Positions 24,538 to 37,758 are shown, counted from the stretch's first letter. The stretch is 64,000 nucleotides of DNA from Spiroplasma mirum ATCC 29335 (GCF_000565195.1 NZ_CP006720.1:62001-126000), one strand, 5' to 3'. Program-made: numbers and translations. The notes: a model not told the origin generated them from the letters alone.

Positions 24538-25180
24538 ATGGCAAAATATAAGTTTCCAGACCAATTTTTATGAGGAAGTGCTTTTTCAGAACCACAAACC
24601 GAAGGAGCTAGTTTAGAAGATGGTAAAGCAGCATCAAATTGAGATCATTGATTCCAAATTGAAAAATATCGGTTTTTTTAACCAAACTCCGTGTTTAAAT
24701 GATTTTTATCATCGTTATCCAGAAGATATTAAAAAATTGCCCGGGGTTTGAATTTTAATTCCCTACGGACATATCAATTCAGTGAACAAGATTAATTCCC
24801 GATGGCAAAAATATCAACCCCAAAGGTGTTAAATTCTATAATAATGTTATTAATGAAATGCTAAAAATAAGATTAAACCAATTATTAATTTATTTCATTT
24901 TGATATGCCTTTTTGAGCCCAAGAAAAAGGTGGCTGGGTTTCGCGTGAAGATGCGGCTGCTTTAAAAGGAATTTATATTCATGTTGAAGTAAAAGCACTT
25001 GCGGAAGCACAATCAGTATTAAATGACTGAGATGTCATTTTACTTGGCCCACAAGTAAAGTTTATGGAAAGAAACATTAAATCAATGACTACAAAACCAT
25101 TATCGGTGATTCCTTCTAATATATATGCCTTAGGGAAAGGGTCTGAAGCATTAGACTTAGCATTAAAAATGTTAGGATAA
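24538..25180 (+). pseudogene. GH1 6-phospho-beta-glucosidase N-terminus fused to PTS EIIB (cellobiose type) C-terminus
   Basis: From ATG 24538 the sequence is GH1: FPDQFLWGSAFSEPQTEGAS, then NDFYHRYPEDIKKL, SIQWTRLIPDGK, LFHFDMPFWAQEKGGW, with a frameshift in a T-run near 24675 and further lesions near 24745 and 24835. Soon after GGWVSRE (about 24940-24970) it passes in frame into the C-terminal two thirds of a lactose/cellobiose-family EIIB: VLNDWDVILLGPQVKF ... ALDLALKMLG, ending at TAA 25180. EIIB's N-terminal phospho-Cys segment and the rest of GH1 are missing, so a deletion joined the two genes. Not functional as either. Confidence 0.75.
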
Positions 25181-25219
25181 CTCCTCCCTATTTAAAATAG
25201 AAGAGAAGGATTTCTATTT

Positions 25220-26665
25220 ATGGGTGAAAATAATAATGATACACAAAAATTTAGACCCGATAAGAAAATAAATTTTCAGGTTCAAAATTTTAAGAATTGA
25301 TGAAATAGTAAAACCCTACCAACTATTTTAAAAATTGGGAATCAACGTCATTTTTCAGCAATTTGGTATTCATTTGGAACAATGACCTCTTGATTATTGC
25401 TCGATCAATTGGGATTTTAATTATTACCATTATCTTTTTTTTGGGGGGGTCAAATAAGATTTCTTTATTAGCCTTATTTACCAAAGCAGGTAATCCTAAT
25501 TGGGATTGAAATGCTAGTTCATTTGAATGACCAACCAAAGCTTGAGCGGATGCTTCCCAAAATGGGGAGTTAGCATTTGGATATATTAATATTGCCATAA
25601 TTGGTGCAATGCCATTATACTTTTCATTTTTATTAGGGTACTTTATTACCTTATCAAGAAACTTTAAACAACCAGTAATGGCTGGATTAGCTTCATTTAC
25701 TGCTTTTATTGTAGCATTTATGGGGCAAGTTTTTTCTTTATGAGTGCCCAAGGATTGATTATGGCATTAATTGTGGCATTATTTACATCTGAACTATTTA
25801 TATGGTTTGGAAATATGAAAAAGTTAGAGGTTAAACTACCCTCGGGAGTACCCCACTGTTGGGAAGTTCTTTGCGGTCTTTTTACCAATGACCTTTACTT
25901 TAGCGAGTGTAGCGTTAGTTAACATTTGTTTCTTAGCACCGGTAATTGCTACAACAGGATGAAGTGTTGACACTTGGCAAAACCTTGTTATTAGTAGTTA
26001 TAAAGGTGGTTCAATTTGACAACCAGCATTTAAAGACTTTACAATTAGTGGTAATGATTTTTTAGAATGAGTTACTAAAACTGGACCATATAAAGATGCT
26101 AATATTGATACCAATTCATTATTTATCAATGGTGCTACTGCGAATATTATTAATGGTTATGGGAATGCTACTGATGTAGTGGGAATTAATAATTATTTTG
26201 ATACAATCCGAAACGGAATGACAAAAGATGGTTATAACTTGTTTGGCCAATATTTAGTTTCGAGATTTGGTGGAGAGATTAAAGGAATTACTAGTTTACA
26301 AGATAGTGTCATTGATATTAAAGCTTCTATGGGAACAACTGGTATTGTTGTAATTTTAGCGGAACGCTGAAACCAAATCCAAGTTCCGACAAACGCCTTT
26401 GGATTCGGAGCAGCAATTTATAAATTCTTTACTTGATAATTCATTGGTTTTGCAACTGGTGATGATGGATTAGGATTAGCAATCTTATATGTCTTTATGA
26501 TTTCATTCTTCTGGTTCTTTGGAGTTCACGGGTCAAATATTATGGCTGCTATCTTCGAACCAATTTGATGGATGATTTTAGGAATTAACACCGCGTTAGT
26601 ATCAACAGGAATGCCAAAAACTGTGAATGAAAATTCTGAGTTAGGAATTTTTGCTAAACCTATCA
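25220..26665 (+). pseudogene. PTS cellobiose-type EIIC permease, frameshifted and 3'-truncated
   Basis: EIIC of the lactose/cellobiose/chitobiose family. Membrane segments and the signature GVHGSNIM (near 26526) with a preceding FMISFFWF segment are recognisable. Lesions include a frameshift near 25390, a G-run shift near 25440, a disruption near 25735-25860 and a TAA near 26440. After SELGIFAKP (about 26660) homology stops abruptly where a minus-strand gene fragment begins, a rearrangement breakpoint. Once the membrane partner of the EIIB at 25180 and EIIA at 28901. Confidence 0.75.
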
Positions 26666-26889
26666 CTGGTTCCAATATAAGCTAAATCATAATTGGCATA
26701 ATCATCAATTAACTCTTCCAAACTATTGTAGACTTTTGCCATTTGATATTTTGCTTGATACTCTTTTTCTTGCTCAATTGTTAAATTATAAATCCCATAG
26801 GGAATAATATCGTTATGATATTTAGTGTTTTTAATATCATCTAAAAATCATCTGGTAATTCTTCCCGCTCCAATAAATACAATTTTCAT
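26666..26889 (-). pseudogene. Gfo/Idh/MocA oxidoreductase, N-terminal fragment
   Basis: Minus strand from ATG 26889 behind AATAGGAGG. MKIVFIGAGRITRWFLDDI is the NAD(P)-binding Rossmann start, and YDLAYIGTSD is the end of the nucleotide-binding strand that normally continues into NSLH. It is cut at about 26666, against the truncated EIIC, leaving about 75 of some 320 residues. Confidence 0.7.
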
Positions 26890-26899
26890 CTTTATCCTC

Positions 26900-27898
26900 C
26901 TATTGATACCAAATATTTCATGTTGATAATTCTGTGGTTAATAATTTTTTAAGGTTGTTCAAATCATCATAGACTAAATTTTCCCCACCACTCGTAATTA
27001 CGCGTTGATATCACACATAAGATAATTTTGGTTTACGCGTTTTGGTTTTACTATTAAAATTAGCCGCTACTAAACCATAATCTTTCCAATAACTACCACT
27101 TGGTGAATAAATATAACAATAAGTTCATAATGAATAACCAATAAAATTAATTCCTTGGGCAACTGCTTTTTAACTTCATTAATATACAATTCTAAATATT
27201 CAATCCGTTCTTCATAAATAATTAATTCGTGAGTCTTATCATCAAAAGCCTCCATTCGATTTTCAATAATCATTAATGGCTTGTGTTACTCCTCAGCTAA
27301 AACTTTAGCCCCCGTTACTAACATTGATGGGTCAATGATCCAGTTTCATTTTGTATAGCGAACATTTTTTTTTGGAAAAACTTGTTTAAAGTCTTTAACA
27401 AAAAAAGTTGCACTTTCAATTTGCATTTTACCAGGTTACTTTTGGTAATCACCTTTGGTAATATAACAAGGCCGATAGTAATTTCATCCAATTAAATCTA
27501 ACGGATATTTTTTTAAAAATTCTAAATCAGCTGGTAAAATTTGATAGTCAATTTTATTTTCATCCATTCATGTCAAGAATTCGGGGGGGGGTATGTTCCT
27601 TTTAAGTTAGGATTCAAGAAAAATTCTTAAATTATTTATCATATTTTTTAGCTGCCGAGTTATCATCTCTCTGATAAGGAATTGCTGGTGACCAGTCATG
27701 GTCAATTCATAACATTGCATCGTGGGGAACATATCCCGCTTTTTTGCTAATTTAAACTCTTCTTTGACAATTGCTCCGGTCAAATGTAAATGATGGAGAG
27801 CTTTCATAAAGCTAGCTTTATTTTTTTCGCTCGCGGGTAAATAATCATCAAGATAACCTAATAAGGTAAAAGTTGAATTTTCATCATTAACAAATCAA
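26900..27898 (-). pseudogene. GH1 6-phospho-beta-glucosidase, C-terminal two thirds, broken
   Basis: Minus strand, ending at TAG 26900-26902 (WYQ). From the upper end: a degenerate acid/base region (FVNDENSTF in place of the usual FNEPN), ALHHLHLTGAIV, LNPNLKGTYPP, KYPLDLIGWNYY, then the nucleophile motif as IIENR with the usual ENG altered, and ERIEYLELYINEV plus an aromatic C-terminus. Several frameshifts (near 27175, 27290, 27440 and a G9 run near 27580). It lacks exactly the N-terminal third that is present as a separate fragment at 24538. Confidence 0.7.
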
Positions 27899-27917
27899 AT
27901 TTTGCTATACTTTATAG

Positions 27918-28869
27918 AAAAATATCTTAGTTATTGATTTAGGGGGAACAATTGATAAATGTGCAGTTTTTCCCAACAAAAAGACATTATCTTAGAATTT
28001 TTAATTCCAACTAATTTAAATAATATTTTACTTAATATTAAACATGGAATTGATAAGCAATTTATCAAACATCAAATTGACTAATCTTTAATTAAAGCAA
28101 TTGGTTTTGCAATCCGGGGGTTTTTAGATGATAAAGCTGGGGTAATTACTTTAGCAGGAAACTTAGGATAAAAAAATTTTAATATTCGTTCAGAAGTCGC
28201 GGCAATCTTTAATAAAGAAATTTATATTATTAATGATACTAATGCAGCAGCGTTAGGAGAATATTGATGTGGGGACCATGGTGATACCGCAACCCTTGCT
28301 TTATACACTTTAGGAACCGGAATTGGTGGAGGATTAATCCTGAATGGCAATCTTTGAACAGGAACAACTGGTTATGCGGGCGAATTTAGTCATGGCGGGT
28401 CATTTTCAAGATAAATATTTGTGTACTTGTGGACTCCAACATTGTATTGAACCAGTGTCTTCTGCAAACAGGGTTAACTAAATTATTAAATGAGCAAGCT
28501 AACCAAAACCCAGAAAGTAGTTTAGGCAAATTAAAAGCAAAGTTAGGCGATCATTTAAAATTATTAGACATCAAAGAATTATTTGAACAAAAAGATTTGT
28601 TGACAACAACTACCATTTTCGAAGGATTAATTCCCTTAGCCAATCATATTGCTATTTTGTTATATATTCTTAATCCGCAAGCTATTATTTTAGCGGGGGT
28701 GTCACTAATTTAGGGGGTAATTTAGCAGAAATTATTAATGAGTTAGTAAAGAAACGGATGGGGGATTTTAATCCTCCCAACCTTTAAAATTGAAATTTCC
28801 AAATTACAAGCCAAAGTGGGGGTATGCTGAACTGCTTATTATGCTTTTAAAAATAGTGGATTACTATAA
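27918..28869 (+). pseudogene. ROK-family sugar kinase, broken
   Basis: ILVIDLGGT (near 27924) is the phosphate-1 motif, IINDTNAAALGEYW and TLGTGIGGGLI are ROK signatures, GEFSH and CTCGLQHCIE give the zinc-binding motif, and AIILAGG the adenosine motif. Stops near 28083 and 28168 and frameshifts near 28410, 28475 and 28700. No start codon precedes ILVID; the 5' end abuts the equally truncated GH1 gene. Final TAA 28867-28869. Formerly phosphorylated glucose or an amino sugar. Confidence 0.75.
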
Positions 28870-28900
28870 AATATAAATATAAATAAAGGAGAACAATAAA

Positions 28901-29233
28901 ATGAAACAAATAAATTTTGAAGAAATCTCATTTGGAATTATTACTTTTGCAGGAATGGCCAAATCAATTGGAATTATGGCAATCAAATCAGCGAAAGAAG
29001 GAAAAATTAGTGAAGCGTGGGGATTAATTACCGAAGCTGAACAAAATCTTGTGGAAGCTGAAAAAACACATATAGATGTTATCAAACAAGAAGCCCAAGG
29101 GGTCAAACACCAAATCTCCGTCTTATTTATGCATGCCGAAGACCAGATGATGACTAGTCAAATGGTTGTTGAATTAGCCAAAGAATTTATTAACTTATAC
29201 GAAAAATTATTAGCAAAAAAAGTTATTGATTAA
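28901..29233 (+). CDS. PTS lactose/cellobiose-family EIIA
   Basis: 110-residue all-helical EIIA, normal length. ATG 28901 follows AAAGGAGAAC. The phosphorylated His lies in LFMHAEDQMMTSQ near residue 78, and the Ala-Glu-rich helices typical of the family are intact with no TGA or frameshift. Its EIIB and EIIC partners (24538-26665) are both pseudogenes, so it either serves a PTS elsewhere in the genome or has not yet accumulated lesions. Confidence 0.9.
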   Translation: MKQINFEEISFGIITFAGMAKSIGIMAIKSAKEGKISEAWGLITEAEQNLVEAEKTHIDVIKQEAQGVKHQISVLFMHAEDQMMTSQMVVELAKEFINLYEKLLAKKVID

Positions 29234-29252
29234 ATAAAAGGAGCTTATAATA

Positions 29253-30382
29253 ATGAATGTTAGAATTGGAACAAGTATTTTTATTCATTTGTTGGCAGAT
29301 GACTTTAATATTGAAAAATACTTAACAACTTGTGCGGAGCATAAGATTAGTTTTATTTTTACAACTTTAATTGGTTTTCAAAAAAAAAAAAAATAACCAA
29401 AAATTATTTACTAAAATGAAAGCATTTACAAAAAAAGCGCAGGAATTAAAGATTGCGGTCTACAGTGATTTAGACCAGCATCTGTTTAATAAGTTTAACA
29501 TTGATAAAAATAATCGCGAAGAAATGATGGCTTTTTTTGTTCAACAATTAGGGCTAAGTGGAGTACTATTTGACGATAGGGTGACTGGCCCTCTGGCATT
29601 ACAAAATTATCCAATAATGACAAAAATATTAAAGTAATTTTAAATGGTACTGATTCGGGCAGAGAACTTGAATATATTATTTCTGCAAATGCTAACAAAG
29701 AAAATTTAATTAGTTGTTGAAATTTTTATTCGCAACGTTACACGGCGAGTTTGATTGCTTTTTACTGAACGGTTGGCATATGCCCATGAGTGTGGAATTA
29801 AAATGCAATCTTTTGTTACTCTCCAACGAATAGATACTGTCGGGACCTGAACTTATAATGATAAATTACCCAGTTTAGAATTTTACCGTGATTTACCATT
29901 AGATTTTCAGATTCGTCATTTAATGGCAATGGGGTTTGAAGATATTGTGATTTCAACCCAGTTTATCAATGAGGAAAAATTTGCAATTGTCAAAAATATC
30001 AATTTGAATAAGATTAGTTTAGCAATTGATGTTAATCCTGAACTATCACCAGTTGAGCGAGCAATTTTATTTGACCAAGAGATTCATTTTGTGCGCCAAG
30101 ATCTAGCCGAATATATTATTCGTAGTACCTGGTCACGAATAAAATACCGAGAACAAGATATCCCAATCCCGGAGCAAGTAAAAGAATACCAACCGGGGGA
30201 TGTTTTTTATTTTTAATAAATAAGGCAAAAAATTATGCGGGAGAGTTACATATTATTTTGAAACCAATGCAATGCCTAATGATGGAATCCACAATTTGGT
30301 TGGTCATTTAGATGAAAATGAACAAGAAATTTTTAAATATTTACAACCAAACACCGAGTTTGTGTTTAATCAGAAAAGATAA
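29253..30382 (+). pseudogene. DUF871/MupG-like 6-phospho-glycosidase, frameshifted
   Basis: Starts at ATG 29253 behind AAAAGGAG, 19 nt after EIIA. MNVRIGTSIFIHL, GVLFDDRVTG, ILNGTDSGRELEYII, FVTLQRIDTVGTW and the C-terminal KNYAGELHII domain match DUF871 (MupG, which hydrolyses 6-phospho-muramyl disaccharides). Frameshifts occur in an A13 run near 29380-29393, near 29610, 29760, 30217 and 30255. Together with EIIA/B/C, GH1, Gfo and ROK it marks a lost disaccharide-PTS operon. Final TAA 30380-30382. Confidence 0.7.
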
Positions 30383-30398
30383 GAGCACTATCTTTTTT
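30375..30398 (+). terminator. Terminator of the decayed PTS operon
   Basis: AAAGATA/TATCTTT stem (30375-30381 with 30389-30395) across the stop codon, then T-run. It is still intact although the operon is not. Confidence 0.75.
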
Positions 30399-30517
30399 AG
30401 TTTGAAATAAATTTAATTATTCCATAATAATATTTAAAACTCCTTTATAATAATATTAATAATATTATTTAAAATAATATTACACTAATCAATTACAAGA
30501 AGGGAGAAATTAATAAC

Positions 30518-31141
30518 ATGAGTTTTACCGTAATTAAACATCCATTAATTTTAGATAAGTTAACAAGAATGCGAAAAAAAGACAGTAATTCCAAAGTTTT
30601 TAAAGAAAACCTTGATGAGATTGCCCAGTTAATGGCGTATGAAATTTTTCGTGATTTAGAGTTAAATGAATTTGAAATTGAAACGCCCGTTGCTAGAACT
30701 CAAGGATATAAAATTGCCCGGGATATTGTGTTATTTCCAATTTTACGAGCCGGATTAGGAATGGTTGATGGCATTATTAAATTAGTGCCTAATGCTAAAA
30801 TTGGGCATATTGGGATGTATCGCGATGAAAAAACAATGCAACCGCATGAATATTTTGCCAAAAAACCAAGTAGTATTGAAAACGCCAATGTCCTAATATT
30901 AGACCCAATGTTAGCAACCGGGGGTAGTGCTTGTTTAACAATTGAAAAGGTAAAAGAATGGGGAGCACAGGGAATCAAATTAGTTTGTTTAGTAGCAGCA
31001 CCTGAAGGGCGCGATTTTGTGGCCAAAGAACATCCCGATGTGGCAATTTATGTTGCGGCATTAGATGAAAAATTAAACGAAAAAGGTTATATTGTTCCGG
31101 GACTTGGTGATGCAGGAGATCGGATTTTTGGAACCAAATAA
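30518..31141 (+). CDS. upp: Uracil phosphoribosyltransferase
   Basis: Salvage of uracil with PRPP to UMP; 207 residues, full length. ATG 30518 follows [17 protein letters not shown] is the PRPP/uracil region and [11 protein letters not shown] the PRPP loop; [12 protein letters not shown] near the end binds uracil. It lies immediately upstream of the atp operon, 49 nt before atpI. Confidence 0.97.
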   Translation: MSFTVIKHPLILDKLTRMRKKDSNSKVFKENLDEIAQLMAYEIFRDLELNEFEIETPVARTQGYKIARDIVLFPILRAGLGMVDGIIKLVPNAKIGHIGMYRDEKTMQPHEYFAKKPSSIENANVLILDPMLATGGSACLTIEKVKEWGAQGIKLVCLVAAPEGRDFVAKEHPDVAIYVAALDEKLNEKGYIVPGLGDAGDRIFGTK

Positions 31142-31190
31142 AAAAAATAAATTAATTTGAAAAAATAAGTTTAAAGGTGTAGAATATAAA

Positions 31191-31556
31191 ATGTCAATGA
31201 TAAGTGTTATCGCTCTTTTTGGGATATTGATTATCGTAACAATTTTATATTTGACACTAAAGTGAAGCTGAACTTTATACTCAGGATTAATGCTAGGGTA
31301 TTTGTTTTCTCTTATAGGTTTCTTAATCATTTTATTTTCCGGGTGATTGTTAAGTATAAGTTTAAATAAGTATTTTTTTGTCTTAATGTATCTTGTTCGC
31401 TTGATGATTTATGCTATTTCAATAATTATCTATGCTTATTGAGATAAATATTTTAATATATTTACCATTATTATTGGTCTTAGCATTTTCTCATTTTCTG
31501 CATTGTTTTTAAATATCAAACTCCCAAAAAGAAAAAAGAGAGGAAGTGATGGATAA
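31191..31556 (+). CDS. atpI: ATP synthase protein I-like membrane protein
   Basis: 121 residues, four hydrophobic helices and a basic KLPKRKKRGSDG tail; three TGA-Trp codons hide it from standard-code calling. Start ATG 31191 with AAAGGTG upstream; its TAA touches the atpB start codon. Position before atpB and topology fit AtpI, the c-ring assembly/ion factor, though sequence similarity is low, as usual in Mollicutes. A TTGAAA-17-TAGAAT pair at 31157-31185 could be a promoter but would give an almost leaderless mRNA. Confidence 0.7.
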
Positions 31557-32372
31557 GTGTTAAAGAACAACTTGAATCTTCTAACAATCAATATTATTCC
31601 AGATCCTGATAAAAGTGGGATGGATGCCTGAAGTTCTACCATCTTGCTTCCGCAGTTACTGACGTTAGTAATTACTACTTTTATTATTATGATGTTATGT
31701 ATTGGTTATTATAAACGACTTAAAAAACTAGGGCCAATGGATGATCCCGGTGGGTTAGTGCTCTTTGCCGAAATGGCAATTAAGTGAGTTGAACGGCAAG
31801 TAATTGATTTAATGGGTCCAAAATATAAATTCTTAACAGTATATGTAATTTATTTATTATTATATATTGGGATTGGGAACTTATTAAGTATTGTTGGTTT
31901 TGAATCAACAGTAACCGCTTATACAGTGCCTTTATCATTAGGATTAGTAACGTTCTTTGGAATTTACTATTTTGGGATTAAATATCAAAAACTAGCTTAT
32001 TTCAAAAAATTCTTAATTAACCCCTTAGAATTATTCACACAGTTTGTTCCTTTAATTTCTATTTCATTCCGTTTATTTGGGAATATCTTAGGGGGAACTG
32101 TTATTGTTACATTATTGACAACCTTATTGGCCTTCATATGAGGACATATTACTTATATTGGACCAGTGGACTTATTAGCAGGAATTATCTTACCATGGTT
32201 AAGTATCTACTTTGACCTATTTGATGGATTAATTCAAGCGTATATTTTTGCAATATTAACCATTGCTTATTGAGCGATGGAAATGCAGTATGGCGGTGGC
32301 GAAAAACACAAGGAAAAAAGTATCAAGTTAAAAAAAGTTAAAAATGAACAAAAAGTTCATTTAAATGTTTAA
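31557..32372 (+). CDS. atpB: F1Fo ATP synthase subunit a
   Basis: 271 residues, membrane half of the proton channel. I choose GTG 31557, directly abutting the atpI stop and 11 nt after GAGAGGAAG. FRLFGNILGG carries the essential stator Arg; FIWGHITYIG and the C-terminal helix pair follow. Several TGA-Trp codons. A long Lys-rich cytoplasmic tail ends the protein. Confidence 0.93.
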
Positions 32373-32438
32373 AAAAAGAGTTAAAATATTAATTATATAG
32401 ATTTATATTGTTAAAAAAGAAAGTAGGAGATTAAAATT

Positions 32439-32726
32439 ATGTTAGATCTATTATCGAATTTTGTAGGAGTTTGATTAATGTCAATTGATGGGTCATTCTC
32501 AAAAGGAATGAGTCTAGTTGGTGCTGGTTTAGCAGCGATTGGATGTTGTGGTTCAGGAGTTGGACAAGGTTATACTGGAGGGAAAGCGGTTGAAGCGATT
32601 GGGCGTAATCCCGAAGTTGAAGGGAAAGTTCGTACTCAATATATTATTGCTGCGGCGATTACTGAATCAGGATCAATTTACGCATTAGTTATTGCAATTA
32701 TTTTGGCATTCGTTACTGCTAGCTAA
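32439..32726 (+). CDS. atpE: F1Fo ATP synthase subunit c
   Basis: 95 residues, two membrane helices joined by the polar loop GRNPEVEGKVR. The ion-binding carboxylate is Glu76 in AAITESGSIY; GSGVGQGYTGGKAVEAIGRN forms helix 1. ATG 32439 follows AGTAGGAGA. An N-terminal extension precedes helix 1, as in other Mollicutes. It comes 66 nt after atpB. Confidence 0.95.
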
Positions 32727-32807
32727 TAATTTGAATAACAGACTAAATTACGGAAAATTTGAGAACATTACAAGAATTTATATATCAGAAAGGTGGGGGA
32801 CACAATA

Positions 32808-33335
32808 ATGATGTGGTTAATGTCAAGACCAATTGAACCAGCGGAAATTATTAATCAGTTATTCCCTAACTTATGAGTCTTCATCGCGCACGTAATTGCG
32901 ACAATTGTGTTATTAACATTGTTAACAAAATGAGTTTATAACCCATTCCGAAAAGCAATGCGTGCTCGTCGAAACAAAATAAGAGAAATTCTACAAGATG
33001 CTGCTGATAAACAAGCAAAAGCTAACTATGTTCAAAAGGAAGCAACAAGTTTGTTAACAACAGCGAAAGTTGAAGCAAATACAATTGTGGCAACTGCGCG
33101 TAGTGAAGCGGAAAATAGAAAGCATCAAATTATCGATGCGGCAAAAAAAGAAGCGGTTCATTTAAACGAACAAATGAAAAAAGAAATTGAAAAAGAAAAA
33201 GAACAATACAAAGATGATATTCGAAAATCAATTATTGAAGTTGCGTTTGATGCAGCAGGTCAACTATTAAGTAAAGAGATCAGCAAAGATGAGCACAAAA
33301 AAATTGTTGAAAACTTTATTGATAATTTAGAATAA
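32808..33335 (+). CDS. atpF: F1Fo ATP synthase subunit b
   Basis: 175 residues: a short N-tail, one membrane helix (about 22-42), then a long charged coiled coil forming the peripheral stalk. ATG 32808 follows AAGGTGGGGG. Two TGA-Trp codons in the N-terminal region (LWVF, KWVY). The stop at 33335 is one base before the atpH start. No lipobox Cys is visible, unlike some mollicute AtpF proteins. Confidence 0.93.
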
Positions 33336-33336
33336 T

Positions 33337-33882
33337 ATGATAGTTAGTCAAAAATTTATTGAAAACTATGCTGTTGCTTTATTAGAACTTGCTGTTGAAA
33401 AGAAAAAAATTGATGAATATTTAAAAACAGCAAACGTCATTATTGATTTGTTCAAAGAATATCCCTATTATATTAAAATGCTTTCTAATACTTATGAATC
33501 AAAAGAAGAACGGAAAGTATTATTGAGCAAGGTTTTTAAAGGTAAAATTGAAGCAGATATTTTGCATGCCTTATATTTATTAATCGACAGAGAATCTTTT
33601 TATGCTGTTAGATTAATTTTTAAGCATTTACGAAAACTTATTAATGAACGTAATGATGTCCAGTATGGAAATGTTTATTCAGTTGAACCATTAACGCAAG
33701 ATCAAATTAAAAGAATTCAAGATAAATTAATTAAAAAATTTGGTTATAACATTGAATTGGTTAATAAGATTGATCCCAATTTAATTGGTGGTGTAAAAGT
33801 TAAAATTAAACATGAAATTATTGATGGAACATTAGCTGGTCAATTAAAAACAATGAAAGAAAAAGCATTAGGAAATAAATAA
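33337..33882 (+). CDS. atpH: F1Fo ATP synthase subunit delta
   Basis: 181 residues linking the stalk to F1. ATG 33337 lies one base after atpF, suggesting translational coupling. The N-terminal helical domain ([11 protein letters not shown]) and the C-terminal conserved [10 protein letters not shown]...DGTLAGQL block are intact. Confidence 0.93.
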   Translation: MIVSQKFIENYAVALLELAVEKKKIDEYLKTANVIIDLFKEYPYYIKMLSNTYESKEERKVLLSKVFKGKIEADILHALYLLIDRESFYAVRLIFKHLRKLINERNDVQYGNVYSVEPLTQDQIKRIQDKLIKKFGYNIELVNKIDPNLIGGVKVKIKHEIIDGTLAGQLKTMKEKALGNK

Positions 33883-33899
33883 GATGTGAGGTGAATAAA

Positions 33900-35471
33900 G
33901 TGGCTTTAAATATAAATGAGATTTCAGAAGTTATTAAAAAGCAAATAAAAGATTATGGTAAAAAAATTGAAATTCACGAAGAAGGAACTGTCGTAACAGT
34001 TGGGGATGGAATTTCATTAATTGATGGTTTAGATAATGCAATGATGGGTGAGTTATTAATTTTTCCCCATGATATTTATGGAATGGTTTTAAACTTAGAA
34101 GAAGCTGTTGTCGGAACAGTTTTAATGGGAGATGATTCTTTAATTAAAGAAGGAGACCAAGTTCGTCGTTCGAACCGGATTGTCGAAACTCCAGTTGGAG
34201 ATCCTCTTTTAGGAAGAGTTGTTAACGCTTTAGGACAACCAATTGATGGGAAAGGGCCGTTAAAAACAACCAAAACAAGACCAGTTGAAAGAATTGCCCC
34301 CGGAGTTATGACCAGAAAATCAGTTGACCAACCAATGGAAACCGGAATTATGACAATTGACTCAATGATTCCAATTGGAAAAGGACAACGGGAATTAATT
34401 ATTGGTGATCGTCAAACGGGGAAAACAGCGATTGCGATTGATACCATTCTTAACCAAAAGGGTAAAAATGTTAAATGTATTTATGTGGCGATTGGTCAAA
34501 AAGCATCAACAGTTGCTCAAATTGTGGAAAGATTACGCACCGCTAGAGCAATGGATTATACAACAATTGTTTCTGCGACAGCGAGTGAACTAGCACCATT
34601 GCAGTATTTAGCACCATATACCGGGGTTACCATCGGCGAAGAATGAATGGAATCAGGAGAAGATGTTTTAATTATCTATGATGATTTATCAAAACATGCG
34701 GTTGCCTACCGGACAATGGCGTTGTTATTACACCGTCCACCTGGTCGGGAAGCTTACCCAGGGGATGTTTTCTATTTACACAGTAGATTATTAGAACGTG
34801 CTTGTCGGTTAAATAAAGAATATGGAGGGGGAAGTATTACTGCCTTACCTATTATTGAAACGCAAGCGGGTGATATTTCTGCTTATATTCCAACCAATGT
34901 TATTTCAATTACTGATGGACAAATTTTCTTAAATTCTGACCAATTTAACGCCGGGGTTCGTCCAGCGGTTGATGCTGGATTATCTGTGTCACGGGTAGGA
35001 TCATCAGCCCAAATTAAAGCGATGAAACAAGTTTCTGGTTCATTAAAACTTGAACTAGCGCAATACCGTGAATTACAAGCTTTTGCCCAATTTGGATCAG
35101 ACTTAGATGATGCAACAAAATCAATCTTAGAACATGGGAAACGTGTTGTGGAAATTTTAAAACAAAAACAATATTCACCATTATCACAAATTGACCAAGC
35201 AATCGTGTTGTTATCAGTTAATAAAAAACGAACAAAATGAATTCCAATTGAACAAATTAAAGAATTTAAAGATGAAATTATTGAACATTTCCATACATCA
35301 GCAAAAGTCTTGCGTGATGAATTAGAAACTAAAAAAGCATTTAATGATGAGTTAATGCAAAAAATTGACCACGAAATTATTAAAGTTGTCAAAAAAGTTG
35401 TTGACAAAATTGCCAATTACAAACCAGAAACTTATGGGTTAGCTTCGGAATGAGAAAAGCTAGGAAAGTAA
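33900..35471 (+). CDS. atpA: F1Fo ATP synthase subunit alpha
   Basis: 523 residues from GTG 33900 (MALNINEIS), with AGGTG at 33889-33893 as ribosome site; an in-frame GTG at 33891 would overlap that site. The P-loop is GDRQTGKT, the arginine-finger region [12 protein letters not shown] is near 34980, and [21 protein letters not shown] is the family signature (cut here at 20 residues or fewer: [19 protein letters not shown]). Read TGA as Trp at 34645-34647 and later. Confidence 0.96.
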
Positions 35472-35484
35472 TGAGGGTTTAAAA

Positions 35485-37753
<2,269 letters not shown>

Positions 37754-37758
37754 TTGTT

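Noticed and set aside
24538-25180. A functional GH1-EIIB fusion enzyme
   Set aside because: Frameshifts and stops precede the junction, and the catalytic residues of both partners are missing.
31157-31185. TTGAAA-17-TAGAAT as the promoter of the atp operon
   Set aside because: Start of transcription would fall on the atpI start codon and the ribosome site would lie inside the promoter; kept only as a remark.
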